Shown: piece by piece, positions 1-12,189 of the stretch
How the letters are laid out: every line of letters starts with the position of its first letter
Numbering within the stretch: position 1 is the first letter of the stretch
NCBI GenBank assembly: GCA_032164245.1
Contig: JAVMKO010000026.1
Coordinates: forward strand, 584,598-648,597
DNA length: 64,000 nt
Direction of reading: 5' to 3'
Origin: Sternotherus odoratus
Taxonomy: Eukaryota; Chordata; Testudines; Kinosternidae
The notes under the pieces: model-generated
The model's database searches: none
Told to the model about the DNA's origin: nothing
What the model saw: only the letters and a program-made list of their open reading frames with translations
Program-made: the position numbers and the translations under genes

Positions 1-429
1 TGATTTCTTTTAACCATTCTTAACCCTCACCTATACCTTGTTTCCTTTTATAATAAACCTTTAGATTTTAGATTCTAAAGGATTGGCTACAGCGTGATTT
101 GTGGTAAGATCTAATTTGTATATTGGCCTGGGTCTGGGGCCTGATTCTTTGGAATTGGGGAGAACTGTTTTCTTTATTTGGGGGATTGGTTTTCATAACC
201 ATTGATCCCAGGACAGGTGGCTGGTGGTGGTGATACTGGGAAGCTGGAGTGTCTAAGGGAATTGCTTGTGTGACTTGTGGTTAGCGAAACCAAAGTCTGT
301 TCTGTTTGGCTGGTTTGGTTTGCCTTAGTGTGGAAAAACCCCAGCTTTGGGCTGTAGTTGCCCCTTTGGAAGCAATCTGTCCTGATCTGACACTCACAGT
401 TGGATCCTGCCAGGAACAGCACTGTCACA
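1..429 (+). mobile_element. LTR (family L1k), 3' part, cut by window edge
   Basis: This is the 3' portion of a roughly 1.0-1.15-kb LTR that occurs six times in the window; the others are at 15,582, 23,019, 49,689, 59,909 and 63,710. It holds the AATAAA poly(A) signal near 52-57 and ends in ...GTCACA at 429. Whether it is a solo LTR or the 3' LTR of a full element cannot be told because its start is outside the window. Confidence 0.85.
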
Positions 430-1160
430 GCACTGACCCTCTGAAGCTCTGATTCCCTTTCCCCATCTGCTTGCTCCCAGATTCGCCGCCATTCTCTGGC
501 CCTTGAGAACATGCTCTGACACCCCCTCCCTTCCTTGACAGGGCAGGTGTTGCAGATGGGAGGAGAGAGATGACTCCATTCCCATCACCCAGCTCTGCTT
601 CCTTCTTCTTTGCTAGCTGGTCAGCAACAGGCTGCATTAGGGAGCCAGGGAGAGAAATAATAACCATCGTCCTGAGCTTCACCTCTCCCCAGAGTGTCCC
701 GCACACTCACCTCTCCCTGGGCCCAGGGCAGGGTTAGCTTTTAGCCCAGCCTACAGCTGTGGAGGGCAAGGCTCCAGGAGGGGAAGTGTTTGGCTCAAGG
801 CCAGAAAGCAGGAGTATACATCCCTGGTGCACTCTGGAGTGACCATTGTAGGAGGTGGGCAGGCGGAGACAATGGGCCAGGTCCTTGACCCCAGGGAAGG
901 CCGCATGAAGGGACCTTAAGCTCTCCCTTCCAAGCTCCCATGCTGTTTCCTCACCCCAGTATGGGGACAGGGAAGAGCCCTTGGATGCCGTCTCCCCATC
1001 CCTGACCTGTTTGTGTGGGTCTCTAGGCTGTCAGCCCTTCAGGATAGAGATTGACTCTGTCTGCATTGTGCTGCACCCAGTGCAACAGGGCCTGATCCTG
1101 ACTGGAGCCTCCGGGCATTGCCATAACTTCAGTAGTGATAAGTCATCTTCTCTGGCACAG

Positions 1161-4100
1161 AGCCTTGCTTGCATAAAGGACATGGACAAGGCTGCGCTGA
1201 GGAAGGACATTGGCATCCTCTTCCCAGCACTCCACTCCATGGTAAGAGATGCTGGGATCACTCAGGCAAAATGCCAGGGCCTGTTGGCTTAAACTGGGTA
1301 GGCTGTGGGAAGAGCTGTCCCTGCCGCATCCTCTTCCCACTGGGTGATGGATCCTGGAGAACTCTCCTTTGGTTTCTTTTCCTCCCACCCACCCTAACCC
1401 CTTTGACCGGGATGCTGCATCTTGTTCCAACACTCCACAGCTTCGATTCCTGACCCGACAAGCTCTGCTTCTACATGAGCCATGGCCCCCTGAAGACTCA
1501 GTGTCACTCATGGACTGATCCTGTTCTTTAGATGGGAATTAGAATCTACCCCTCCACCCTCACCCCTTCACCCTGCCATCCGAGATCTTGGCCTGAGAGA
1601 TGCTCGATCTAGTTCAGCAGTTCTCAAACTGGGGGTCATGGCCCCCTGGGGGGTCGCCGGACGATTCCAGGGGGGTTGCGAGGTGCTGATGCATTCGGCA
1701 GCATGTTGGCGGCTGCTCCAAGCGCGGGAGTGTGTCCTCCGGAAAACGGCCGAATTGAACGCTTCCGGTGTCAGTGGCATTTCGGCGGCCACCAAAATGC
1801 CGCCGAATACGGAAGCGCTCAATTGGGCGGCATTTCTGCGGACATACCCAGGGCCACGGAAGAGGAAAAAGGGGCGGTGGCAGGCAGAAGTTTGAGAAGC
1901 GCTGATCTAGTTTGTCCTTGCTTGTGTTGCTTTCTTCCCTTAGGTGTGTCATCTCCCCAGAGATCACATGGAGGAGTGGACAGAGGCCCTGGACTCTCTG
2001 GTCCATCTGGGTAAGAAACCCCTTCACTTTTCCCAGAGAAGATCACCCAGCCTGTGGAATTCCAGAGCCCAGGCACAGAACTATATTCCCTCCCCCGTTA
2101 TGATTCACCCCATTACCTTCACTCCTCTTCCTGCAGCTCGCTTGTTCCTGGTGGAGCTGCTTGTGTTCCTGTTCAGGAGGCTGAATAAGGATGAGGAAGA
2201 GGAGACCTGTGCCAGTCTCCTAATTCTGGACCGGATAGTCCAATCCAACAGTAAGTGACTCCACAGCGAGGCCTCGTCTTTTGATTCCTCGTGGCCTCTT
2301 GTGCAATTAGCCGTGCTTAGCACTTGGCCTCACTGCGGCGAGGAGAGAGGACAATCACTGCTAGAACTGCAAGCGTGGGCAGATCTAGCTGCTTACCCCT
2401 GGAGGTAACCAACTGCTAGGGTCATGTAGGGACATTGAGGTTGCACTAAGGCTTCCTGAGATCTCGGGTCCCTGCACACCCTGGTTTAACACCAGCCCTT
2501 CTGAGCCATGTGTCTGTGTCTCTGTGGCGGGGTGACCACCCGCCCCCTACTAGAAGGGGCTTGGGAAAGCCCCTTAAGGGGTTTGAAAAGCCCAGGAAGG
2601 GGGTTTGAAGCTGGGAGCCAGCAGGCTTTTCAGGCCTGATTGGGCATGAGGCCCAGCTGGGCGGCCACGCCCCAAACACAGGCCTGTATAAAGGCTGGGA
2701 GGCAGGAGCCTGGAGGGGGAAGGAGAGTCTCCTCTGTAAGCAGAGGGAGACAGGCCTGCTGCAGGAAGCCTGAAGGAAGGTACTGAGCTGGGTGCAGGGC
2801 TGGGGCTAGGCGGTAGGAGCTGGGGAAAGCTCTAGCCTGAGAGCCCCAGGCTGCAAGTGCAGGCAAGGGCCTAAAGTCAGTCTTTTCTGTAAGCAGAGGG
2901 AGACAGGGCCTGGCTGCACGGAGCCTGTACCGGGGTACCCAGACTGGGACAGGGCGAGGGTAAGGCAGCTGGGAGCCGGGGAGCCTTAGCTCTAGTGAGA
3001 AGGCCCCAGCTTACTGAACCTAGAGAAGGCCCGGCCCACGGGGTACTAGGGGTTGCCAGGGGGCAGCCCAGGGCTGGTGATAGCAGCAGCAGGCCAACCC
3101 CTTCTTGCCGGTGATGAGTAGCCATGAGACTGCAGTCCACCCCAGTGAGCGGGGGCAAGTAGTGACTGACAGTGGCACACTCTGAGGCGAGTGGGGGATA
3201 GTGGGTGGTGGGTTCCCAGTGGGGGAACCCTAAGACCAGGGGGGTACTGCAAGGGTGCAGCACCCTCAGCAAGGGGCTCTGAGGTCCGGGAGGGGCACGG
3301 AGCCAGTGTGGAGAAGCGGACATCGGCCGGCAGAGGGCACTCCAGGGTCAAAAAGAGCTAATTCCTGAGACGACCAGACTGGGCCGCCGCCGGGTGAGTG
3401 ACCGACCCCGTCACAGTCTCTTACAGTTTCTGAAATGACACACAATACAGAGGAGCTGTTCCTAGCCCTGGGGCCAATCCTGCAGAGCACAAACATACGG
3501 GTGAGTCTGGAACCACGGCCAACACGGCCAAAGCTAGGAAATGTCTGCCTGCCAGTGCAAAGCCTGCCAGGACCCTGTGCATGAAAACACACGACCCATC
3601 AGTGCCCCATAGCATAGGGCAGAAAGTGGGGAGAAACAATCCCAGCAGGGCTCCAGCTGCACTCCTGTCGCTGGGCTGCCTAGCAGCATTTCAGCAAAGA
3701 CCCGGCTGAGAGAGGATCCCAGCCTGGCCTGGGAGGGGACAAGGTCCCTCCACACTGTGTGCAAATCCTGTCTGTTTCTGTCTGGGTCTGGCAGGTCAGA
3801 GAAGCCCTGTCTTATTTCATCAGGACAATGGGGGCACACGGGCTCTTGGAAAAACCTGGATCGAGGCCCTTACTCGATTTCCTGGTGCGTCAATGCGCCC
3901 TGACCCTCGACAGCACGGTAAGAATCTGCGGAGACCTTCGTGATGGGAGTGCGTGAACAGGGCAGAACATGAGGTCGAGGGATAGGGAAGGAGGGGCAGC
4001 TGCAGATTGGGGAGGGCAGGCGATGGGCAGCAAATAGGGCTTGGGAAGCAGACGGAACTGGGGTTGGCACCCTCCATCTACTCATGGAAGATGATGACAA

Positions 4101-7100
4101 ATAGGAGACGGTGTTTTATCCTCCCAGCCCATTCTCTCTGATCCCTCCCCCAGCTGCCATCAGGGCTCTGTCCCTCGCGCTGAGAGGACAGGACCCCTGG
4201 CTTCCTCCTTCTCTAGTCCCACTGTGATCATCCGCCCTGCAGGAGACTAAGCCACGCCTGTCACGGAGTGCCCGGGCGATGGTCTGGAACCGCTCCCTAG
4301 GAAGCCAGACAGGACTTTGGGGGAAGTGTCCCCTCTCCGTACCCAGCCTGTTTCCAAGGCTAGGAGCTTCAGGGGTCCCCACTTCAACCTTCCTGGGTCT
4401 GACCTCGGAGCATTCAGCACCTTCTGCCCCTCCGTGCGCTTCCCCCAGCAAGCCCACCTGGGCGGGGTCCTGAGGGAGCCCCTGGATTCTGCACCCCAAT
4501 TCCACAGTCAGATGTGACTCTCAGCCAGCCAGTAAAGCAGAGGTTTATTCGACAACCTCTTCCTGGTCTAACACAGGCCATCCAGCGAGCGTGAGCCCTC
4601 AGCTGGATCCATTTGGGGGACCAAAGAGCCAGCTAGCTCCTCTGCCTTCCCTGCCTGACTCTAGCTAGCTTGAGACCTCAAAAGGAAACTCACTCTCCAG
4701 CCCCTCCTCCCGCCTGGCTCAGCCTAGTCAGGTGACCTCCCTCCCCCATTTGGAGTCAGATTACAGCTTCAGGTATGGACACCTGCAGAGAGGCTGTGCT
4801 TTGCAACACTATCAGCCCACAGTGACAGCCAGGGTTGCGCCTTTTCCCTTCAAGCCCCATTCTCACCTCCTGCCGTGCCCACTCTAGTTACCGTGCCACG
4901 GAGGTCTCCACTGAATGTAAATCTCCCCGGTGTCTCCCTTACTTCTCACCAGCAGGAGGAAGCAGGAGGTCGAGGTCCACCAGGTCTGCTCCAGCACCCT
5001 GCAGTCCCTGGGTGACTCCCCCAGCATGGCCAGTGTAAGGGACCCTGCCCCTCTCTACTGGACGCTGGCCTCTCTGGGTCTGAGCTTTTCAATGAGACAG
5101 GCTCCAACCAGACTTATTTAGCCGAGTCTCCCCACTCCAGAACATCATGGGGCTGGGTAAAATGGACCATAGATCCGAGCCAGACCTGGTTCTTTGTAAC
5201 AGGGAACACTCACTGGCTGAGTGCCCCTGTGTGCCAAGCTGGGCCGGTGCATGGATATTTGGCACCCAGGAGCCCTGTGGCACCGCCTCCCACCCCACCC
5301 CCCACAGCAGCTCCCCAGCCCCACAGCAGGCTCTCCGGCCCCTGAGATGCTCCCCACCTGAGGAGCCCCCCGCACCCACTCCGGTCGGGGAACCCCAGCT
5401 CACCTCCGCCTCCTCCCCTGAGTCCACCGGCGCCGCGCCACTTCTCCCGCCTCCGAGGCTTGCAGTGCCAATGAGCTGTTTGGCTCTTCAAGCCTGGGAG
5501 GTGGGCAAAGTGGAGCATCACCGGCAGACTCATGGGAGGAGGCAGAGGTGAGCTGAGGTGGGGAGCGGTTGGAACCGCTCCCCGCCCCAGCTCACCTCTG
5601 CCTCCGTTACTTGCTACGGGCGGCCCTCCCCATGCCCTCCTACCCCAGCTCACCTCCACTCCACCGCCTCCCCTGGGTGCTTTTTTTGGTGCCCTCAACC
5701 ACTTGATGCCGCCTAGTTCGCCTAGTGGTTGCACCGGCCCTGGTGCCAAGGTCTTGAGTTCCTCCACTCTGGCATCCCCGATGGTCAGTCGTGCTGGTTC
5801 TGCCGCTTCCATAGCTCACGTCCTCTTCATTGGTCCCTCTGTTAACTTTTTCCTGGCTGTTCCAGGGCGGGGTCTATACAGCCCATCACATTCTTGTTTT
5901 GCAAACGCCAACCCTAGCCCAGGATTTCCTGCCTCTCAGCCACAATACCTTGGTGCCTAAGGGAGAGTCCACTGAGCTGGGAGACACTACGTCCAAATCT
6001 CATCTCTGCTGCTTCTGTTTCCACACACTGCCAAGACCCGATTACTGACCCAGGCCTCAGAGCACAACCCTAAACACCCAAGTATTAGCCAGCCCCCTCC
6101 CCACATTGAACAAATCAACAGCGACGTTGCACAAGGTCACTTCAGGCTGAGCTGAGACAAGAAGCCACATTTCTAATAAGGCAGAGCCAAGTATTGTGCA
6201 CTCAGCTCCCCTGGCTTTCCGATTGAGCATGCCAAATCCACGTACTTTATAGACCCCAGGGGGTTCCCCATCTCCACTATGCTCTGCTGTCCAGCAAAGA
6301 GTTGTGTAGGCCTCTGGCATCATGTGTGCTAAGTCCCCCTCTTGTCCACACCGCAGACAGCAATTGCGTCTGTGGTTCGAGTGGCATGGGTCTGTGTGGG
6401 GAATGCGAAGGTCAGAGCTCAAACCTCCCTGAGCCTGTTATGGTTTCACTTGAGAGGACTGGGTTTCCTAGTATCCTTTTTATTCATAAAGCTGGTTTCT
6501 TGCGTTCCCACCGGGAGAACACAGCCTTTCCAAGTGGGACTGGAGTTAGGAAATACTGGGCTGCCAATGATGCTACACTCCAGAAAAGACCAGGGGTCAG
6601 GCATCTGTCATTTGATTTGGTGCTGGAGGCAGACACTGGCAGGTGTGACAGGGGAGGGGGTGGGGACTGCTGCCTGGTTCAGGCCTGGTAGAGAGGTCTG
6701 GCTAGTGGGGGCGAGGCCAGGGGTCCTGTCTAGTGTTGGAAAGAGAGAGCTGGGCCAGGAAGAGGATATTTCCGTACTGAACTGGCTTTTCTCTGCTCTG
6801 CAGGCTTTACGGCCTTCAATTGTGCTGGCCCTAAGTCCAGCGGCTCATGGGCCAGCCCTGCCTCTCCTCCTGCAGATCACAGCCAACACAGTGAGGACGA
6901 TGCAGGAGGAAAGGAACAGAGGTGAGTCCCAGTAATTTATCCACCCGCTCTTAGTCCTTCTGTAGCGAGAGGCTTCCGCCCCCAGGTGGGGGTGGGGATC
7001 AGCTCTTGGCTCTGGTTGGTAGAACCCAGAGACGACTGCAAAAGATCCCTCCGGAGTCTGATGGGACGTCCCCCCTTTCTGTTCACAGGCTGGCGGTCAA

Positions 7101-10048
7101 GCCCCAGGGTCACTCTCTCCCAGGAGCTGCTGGCCCAGCTGCTGGTGAGTAACCTGCAGCCAGGAGGTTTCCTTCTCCTGCGTGGGAAGGGGCCGCTCCT
7201 GGAGCTGGCATGCAAGGCGTGGCTCTTCCCCCCGCAGCCCCCAGAGGAGCTGGCTCCTCACTTTCCTCGCGCTCATGACACCTCGACCCAGCGCCTCTCT
7301 GAGCCAGCCACCTTCCTGGCTCCCCTGATCCCGGGGCTGGACCAGGTCCCCCAGCACAAGTTAGTGCAGCCCTCGCACGGCTCCAATGTCAGCCAGCTGG
7401 AATGAGCCCTTAGGGACTGTTGTGCAGGCCCCCTCCTGCCCCCTGGCCTCCAGCATCCTCCCTGACCAAGGGGCAGCTGGGGATTCCCTTTATGGCCCAG
7501 CTGCCTCGATCACGCTGCTTCAAGCTCCTCTTGTGCTGCTCTGGCCTAGGCCAAGGATCTGACCCAGCAGCTGAAATGGTGAAACAGGGGCTCTCGCAAA
7601 TGTCCCCTGTGGTCTGGCCACGTGGCCGTTCCCAGGCTGTATTCCCAGCTCCGTGCCCCCAGTGCGCTGCACGCTGGGGCTGAGGGTCGGTGAGGGTGTC
7701 AAACCGCGTTGGGAGACTCCACATCTTGCTGAATAATTGGGCTCCCCCAAATTCTTTTGCCTTTGACTCTGCTTTGTGCTGCAGGAGATCCTCCGAGGCA
7801 AGGACCAGGCCTGGCTGCAGAGCTCCAATCAGGAACATGTCCTGCTGGCCATCTCCTATGTAGGGTACGTCCATGGGGCCTGACTCAGCTGTGGAACCCA
7901 GCAGCCGGGGAGGGGCAGGTGGAGGGAGAGGAGGTGAGGGAGGAACGAGCTGCAATAAGAACTGGAGGATGCTCCTCCCTGGTGGCTCACTAGCAGGCCA
8001 TATTCTCCTCGGCCTCCGGGTCACTTTATCCAGCCCCATCTCTGCGTATGGCCTGGTAAGAGGGAGCCCCTCCCGTCAGCAGGAAGTGCTGTGAACGGGG
8101 GCAGGCCCAGGATCATCCCCAAAGAGCAGCTCCCCAGCACAGCCCCTGCCAGCCGGGCCCCGGGGATGTAGGTGTCTCCAGACAGGACCAGTCCCTAGGC
8201 GGTGGCTCTGCTGGAGATGCCCCTGGGAGCTCTGCTGCTTAGGGAGGGAGTTGTCCTTCCTGCCCTCAAACCCAGCCTGATTCCTGCTGGGACCAGTCTC
8301 TATTCTAAGGGCCCCGTCTCCTCCATTCCTTCCAATCAGGAAATTTGTGCCTCCCCTCTCTAAACAACAAGAGGCTGAGACCATCGACACCTGCATCGCC
8401 AGCGCCGTCATTCAGTGCCCAGAGATTAGTGAAGCATGGACAAAGCTGCAACTCCCTCTTGCCTCCTTGGCTGGGAAACTCAGCCACCCCCCTGCTGAGT
8501 AGCTGGACCCTGGCCTGATGCAGGGAGCTGCGTGTCCAGCCAAATCCAGCCCCTCGCTTTCTTTTCCAAAGGGCTGGTGGGAAGTGGCTCTGCAGTTAAC
8601 TCTGCAGTTGGGCTGGCAGGGAGGACAGCTGGAGAGGAGAGTGTCTGTGAGGCTGTACAGAATTCCCCTGCATCCTTGGCACAGGGAGCTAGAACCAACA
8701 TCCAGTTTACACCAGCTGAGGAGCCGGCCCAGGGCTGTTCAATAGTATTTGGTGCAGAGGGAGCAAAGCATAGATTTGGGACGACGGGCAGGCGACTCGC
8801 CCTGCCACAGAACCAGAGATTGGCTGGAGCGGGGATGAGCAGCGCAGCCCTTGGCGAGCTAGCAGGGTGTTGGGGGGCAGCTGGGGTCCCTCCAGAGGTG
8901 GGGGGAGGAGGCCTTCCCTCCAGCGCACAGCTCAGTACGCGTGTTGGGGAGCCCAGGTGGGAGGAAGGATTCTTTGGGGAAGGGCAGCCTGTGGTCCAAG
9001 TGAGCCCCATGTCTATGTACAGGGGGATCAGTATCATCTGGGTAAAGGGACTCCGAATAGCAACAGCACCTGGCTGCAGACAGGGAGGGGGGATCCACTT
9101 GTCCCCCTGTCTCGTGCACCTCCCCTCCCTTGCTATTTACTTCCCTGCTTCTCTCTGCTCCAGTCTCTCCAACAACAGCCCTGCGAGTCCCTGGATCTGG
9201 TGCTGAAGACATTCCTAGAACTGCACCCAACCCCCACCTCTCTGCTGCGTCTGTTTCTGGTATGACTGGGAACGGGAGAGGCCATTCGCACTGGCCATCC
9301 GGGGATGGGCCAGTTGTTCAGGTTCTACCCGAACCACAAGAGGGAAGGCTCCAATTGATCCCAAAGGGGCTCCCAGCTACTGTGAACTAGCCATTCTCCA
9401 TGGGGCATACACCTGACCCTGGGATCCAGCAAGAGAATCCTAGTCTTGCTCCAGGGAGTGTCAGCCCCAAGCCCACACAGGAGCAATGGGGAGAGTGCTC
9501 AAAGCACTGACTCCAAGATCCTCGGACCTGTCACAGCACCCCCGAGACAGGAGAGGAGCGCTGAGTTCCAGTGTCTGGAGAAGGGGTTAAATGCACCATC
9601 TCCTCTTCCTGCTGGTTCTGGGGGTTGCCTGAAGGACATGCGGGGGAGGTCACCCCGGCATCGCTGCCTCTCACACGGCTTTCTCCCTGCTCCCCAGCAC
9701 TTGCAGCCCTGGATTTGCACTCCCTGGGCCCAGGAGCGGAGCCGAGCAGTGCGAGCCAGCGCCCAGCTCCTCATGTTGTACAGATCTAAAGCCATCACCG
9801 AGGTGAGCAACATGGACTCTGCTGCCCCCCGCAGCACGCACAGAGAGAGGGGGAGGGGGATACGATAGAGCTGGGCTCAGCTCCAGTCCATGCTCTGATT
9901 TTCTGTTCGGTGGCCCATTAGGACCTGAGCCCCATGATGGAACAGGGCTACATGGCCGGGGTGCTCCTAAGCCAGGCCTTCGACGCTCAGGAGGCCACCA
10001 GACACTGGGCATCGCAGGCTCTGCACTGGCTCTTCACGCCTTGCAAAG
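1161..10048 (+). CDS. Maestro heat-like repeat (MROH) family gene, partial, multi-exon
   Basis: Exons read by frame continuity and GT-AG borders are 1161-1241, 1944-2010, 2137-2250, 3427-3500, 3795-3917, ~4966-5034, 6804-6921, 7089-7144, 7785-7864, 8340-~8424 (donor uncertain), 9164-9259, 9698-9802 and 9922-10048. Phases match across almost all joins. The products are short amphipathic helix pairs typical of HEAT repeats, for example LFLVELLVFLFRRL, REALSYFIRTMGAHGLL and LDLVLKTFLELHP. The exon at 9698 carries the PW...ERSRAVRASAQLL pattern that I associate with MROH proteins. MROH proteins are large HEAT-repeat scaffolds; their biochemical role is poorly defined. The first exon and the 3' end are not present. 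The last exon ends in phase 1 with a good GTAAGA donor, but satellite DNA follows and no continuing exon was found, so the gene is either truncated or has a very large intron. Which MROH paralogue it is cannot be decided here. Confidence 0.75.
1615..1904. mobile_element. hAT-type non-autonomous DNA transposon, complete
   Basis: The 290-bp element starts CAGCAGTTCTCAAACT and ends AGTTTGAGAAGCGCTG, imperfect inverted termini of the common vertebrate hAT type. It is flanked by a perfect 8-bp target duplication ATCTAGTT (1607-1614 and 1905-1912). It ends 39 bp before the MROH exon at 1944, so it sits close to that exon's polypyrimidine tract. Confidence 0.9.
2523..3415 (+). mobile_element. Solo LTR (893 bp) beside an MROH splice acceptor
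   Basis: The element begins TGTGGCGGGGTGACC and ends GACCCCGTCACA, and is flanked by a perfect 5-bp duplication GTCTC (2518-2522, 3416-3420). A TATA-like GTATAAAGG near 2685 suggests + orientation. It inserted between the pyrimidine-rich tract and the TTACAG acceptor of the MROH exon that starts at 3427. No internal coding region is present, consistent with LTR-LTR recombination. Confidence 0.85.
4259..4827 (-). mobile_element. LTR copy, minus orientation, related to the LTR at 32,751
   Basis: The sequence starts TGTCACGGAGTGCCCGGGCG and is the reverse complement of much of the LTR at 32,751-33,411, including the tract with the AATAAA-type signal (plus-strand TTTATT near 4543) and the GGTGTCCATA block. 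The far end is diverged or shortened and no clear target duplication was found. It lies in an MROH intron. Confidence 0.75.
5035..6803 (+). other. MROH intron, no recognised feature
   Basis: GC-rich intronic sequence between the exons ending at 5034 and starting at 6804. It has locally repetitive proline-rich reading (5,280-5,700, CTCCGCC/CCCAGCTCACCT blocks), but no exon with matching phase and splice signals was found. Confidence 0.5.
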
Positions 10049-10224
10049 GTAAGATGGAGGAAAGCAAACAGTCGCCCCCTCCCAGCCCCGGCCGTTACCT
10101 AGTGAGCAGGGCTGCAGAGAGAACATGGCGCCTTCATCCCAGCCCTGACCAGACGGACACAGAGCAGAAGTGGGTTGGTATCTACCAGGCTGGCCTGGCA
10201 TCTGCCCTTCACCAGGTGCCTTGG

Positions 10225-11180
10225 CAGTAATAGGGAAAATGTTGCTCATATAAAGAAATTTTCAGGAACGGATCTGTGCCAAAACCGCTGCAGTAGCTAA
10301 ACATTTAACACATTGCAATTTAACACATTGCTTTGTCAGTTTGGCGCTAGCAATAATAGGGAAAAAGTTGCTCATATAAAGAAATTTTCAGGAACGGATC
10401 TGTACCAAAAGATCAGCAATACATTCAAATGACATGCTGAGTTGGATTGTATTGTCAGTTTGGCGCTAGACCTAATAGGGGAAAAGTTGCTCATATAAAG
10501 AAATTTTCACAAAGTAATCTGTACCAAAAGCACAGGAATACATTCAAACTACATGTAGATGTAGATTGCATTGTCAGTTTGGGGCTAGCAGCAAGAGAGG
10601 AAAAGTTGCTCATCTAAAGAAATTTTAACAAACGGATCTGTACCAAAAGTTCAGCAATACATTCAAATGACATGGTGAGTTGGATTGCATAGTCAGTTTC
10701 GAGCTAGACCTAATAGGGAAAAGGTTGCTCATAAAGAAATTTTCACAAACGGAACTATGCCAAAATTTCTGCTTTACCTTACAATTGAAGGCAAATGTGG
10801 ATTGCATTCTCATTTTAGAGCTAGTAGTGAAAGTTAAATAGTTGCACATAGAAACCAATTTTCACGAACGGATCTGTACGAAAAGCACAGCAATACATTC
10901 AAACTACATGTAGATGTAGATTGCATTGTCAGTTTGGCGCTAGCAGTAAGAGGGGAAAGTTGCTTATATAAAGCAATTTTCACGAACGGATCTGTACCAA
11001 AAGTTCAGCAATACATTCAAATGACATGCTGAGTTGGATTGCATAGTCAGTTTCGAGCTAGACCTAATAGGGAAAAAGTTGCTCATAAAGAAATTTTAAC
11101 AAACGGATCTGTACCAAAAGTTCAGCAATACTTTCAAACTACATGTAAATGTAGATTGCATTGTCAGTTTGGCACTAGGC
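10225..11180. repeat. Satellite A, ~120-bp unit, block 1
   Basis: Tandem units of about 118-120 bp. Each contains GGGAAAAAGTTGCTCATATA, ACGGATCTGTACCAAAAG, CAGCAATACATTCAAA and ends CAGTTTGGCGCTAG. Units are diverged from each other (point changes and short indels). It starts about 175 bp after the last MROH exon. Confidence 0.9.
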
Positions 11181-12189
11181 TTAAAAGATGAAATTTTTTT
11201 GAATTTTTAAAAATGATCAAACGGGAAAAAAGCTCAAAGATTCGGAAAAATATCAAAAATAAAAAAAAATTTAGTTTTTATAAAATGATCAAAAATATTG
11301 GAAATGCGCCAAAATTCAGAAAAGGCCCCCAAAAATCGAAAAATTCTCAAATTTATCAAAAATCATAAAAGGTGAGAAATTCTCAAGAATTCTGAAAAGG
11401 CTCAAAAAATCAAAAATTTCTCTAATTATTGAAAAATGATCAAAAAGTTGAAAAATGTTCAAAAATACTGAAAAGGTTAAAAAAACCAAAACAAATTTAA
11501 ATTTTTTTAAATGATCAAAAAGGTGAAAAATGCTCAAAAGTTCAGAAAAGGCTCAAAATATTTTCAAATTTTTCAAAAATGATCAAAAAGGTTAAAAATG
11601 CTCCAAAATTCAGAAAAGGCTCAAAATATTTTCTAATTTTTGAAAAATGATCAAAAAGGTCAAAAATGCTGAAGAATTCACAAAAGGCTCAAAAAATCAA
11701 AAGGTTCTCAAATTTTTGAAAAATTATCAAAAAGGTGAAAAATGCACAAAAATTCAGAACAGGTGCAAACAATCCAAAAATTCTAGAATTTTTGAAAAAT
11801 TATCAAGGTGAACATTGCTCAAAAATTCAGAAAACGCTCAAAAAATGAAAAAATTCTCAAATTTTTCAAAAATCATAAAAGGTGAAATATGCTCAAGAAT
11901 TCAGAAAATGCTCAAAAAATGAAAAAATTCTCAAATTTTTCAAAAATCATAAAAGGTGAAATATGCTCAAGAATTCAGAAAATGCTCAAAAAATGAAAAA
12001 ATTCTCTAATTATTGAAAAATGATCAAAAATGTGAAAAATGCTCAAGAAAATCAGAAAAGGCTAAAAAAATTTAAAAATCTAGAGCTTTTGAAAATGATT
12101 ATAAAGGTGAAAAATGGTCAAAAATTCAGAAAAGGCTCAAAGAATCAAAAAATTCTCGAATTTTGGAAAAATGATCAAAAAGCTGAACA
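11181..12189. repeat. Satellite B, ~75-80-bp AT-rich unit, block 1
   Basis: Very A-rich tandem array built from AAAAATGATCAAAAAGGTG, AAAAATGCTCAAAAATTCAG and AAAAGGCTCAAAAAATC blocks. It is unrelated to satellite A. Lysine-rich open frames here are a composition artefact. Confidence 0.9.

Noticed and set aside
981..1292. Single open frame of 103 codons treated as one exon
   Set aside because: Only 1,161-1,241 has matching splice borders and family-like sequence; the rest is intron read-through.
7238..7404. Possible extra MROH exon beginning PPEELAPHFPRAHD
   Set aside because: It has an acceptor-like CCCGCAG but no suitable donor, and the neighbouring exons (7,144 and 7,785) already join in phase 0 without it.
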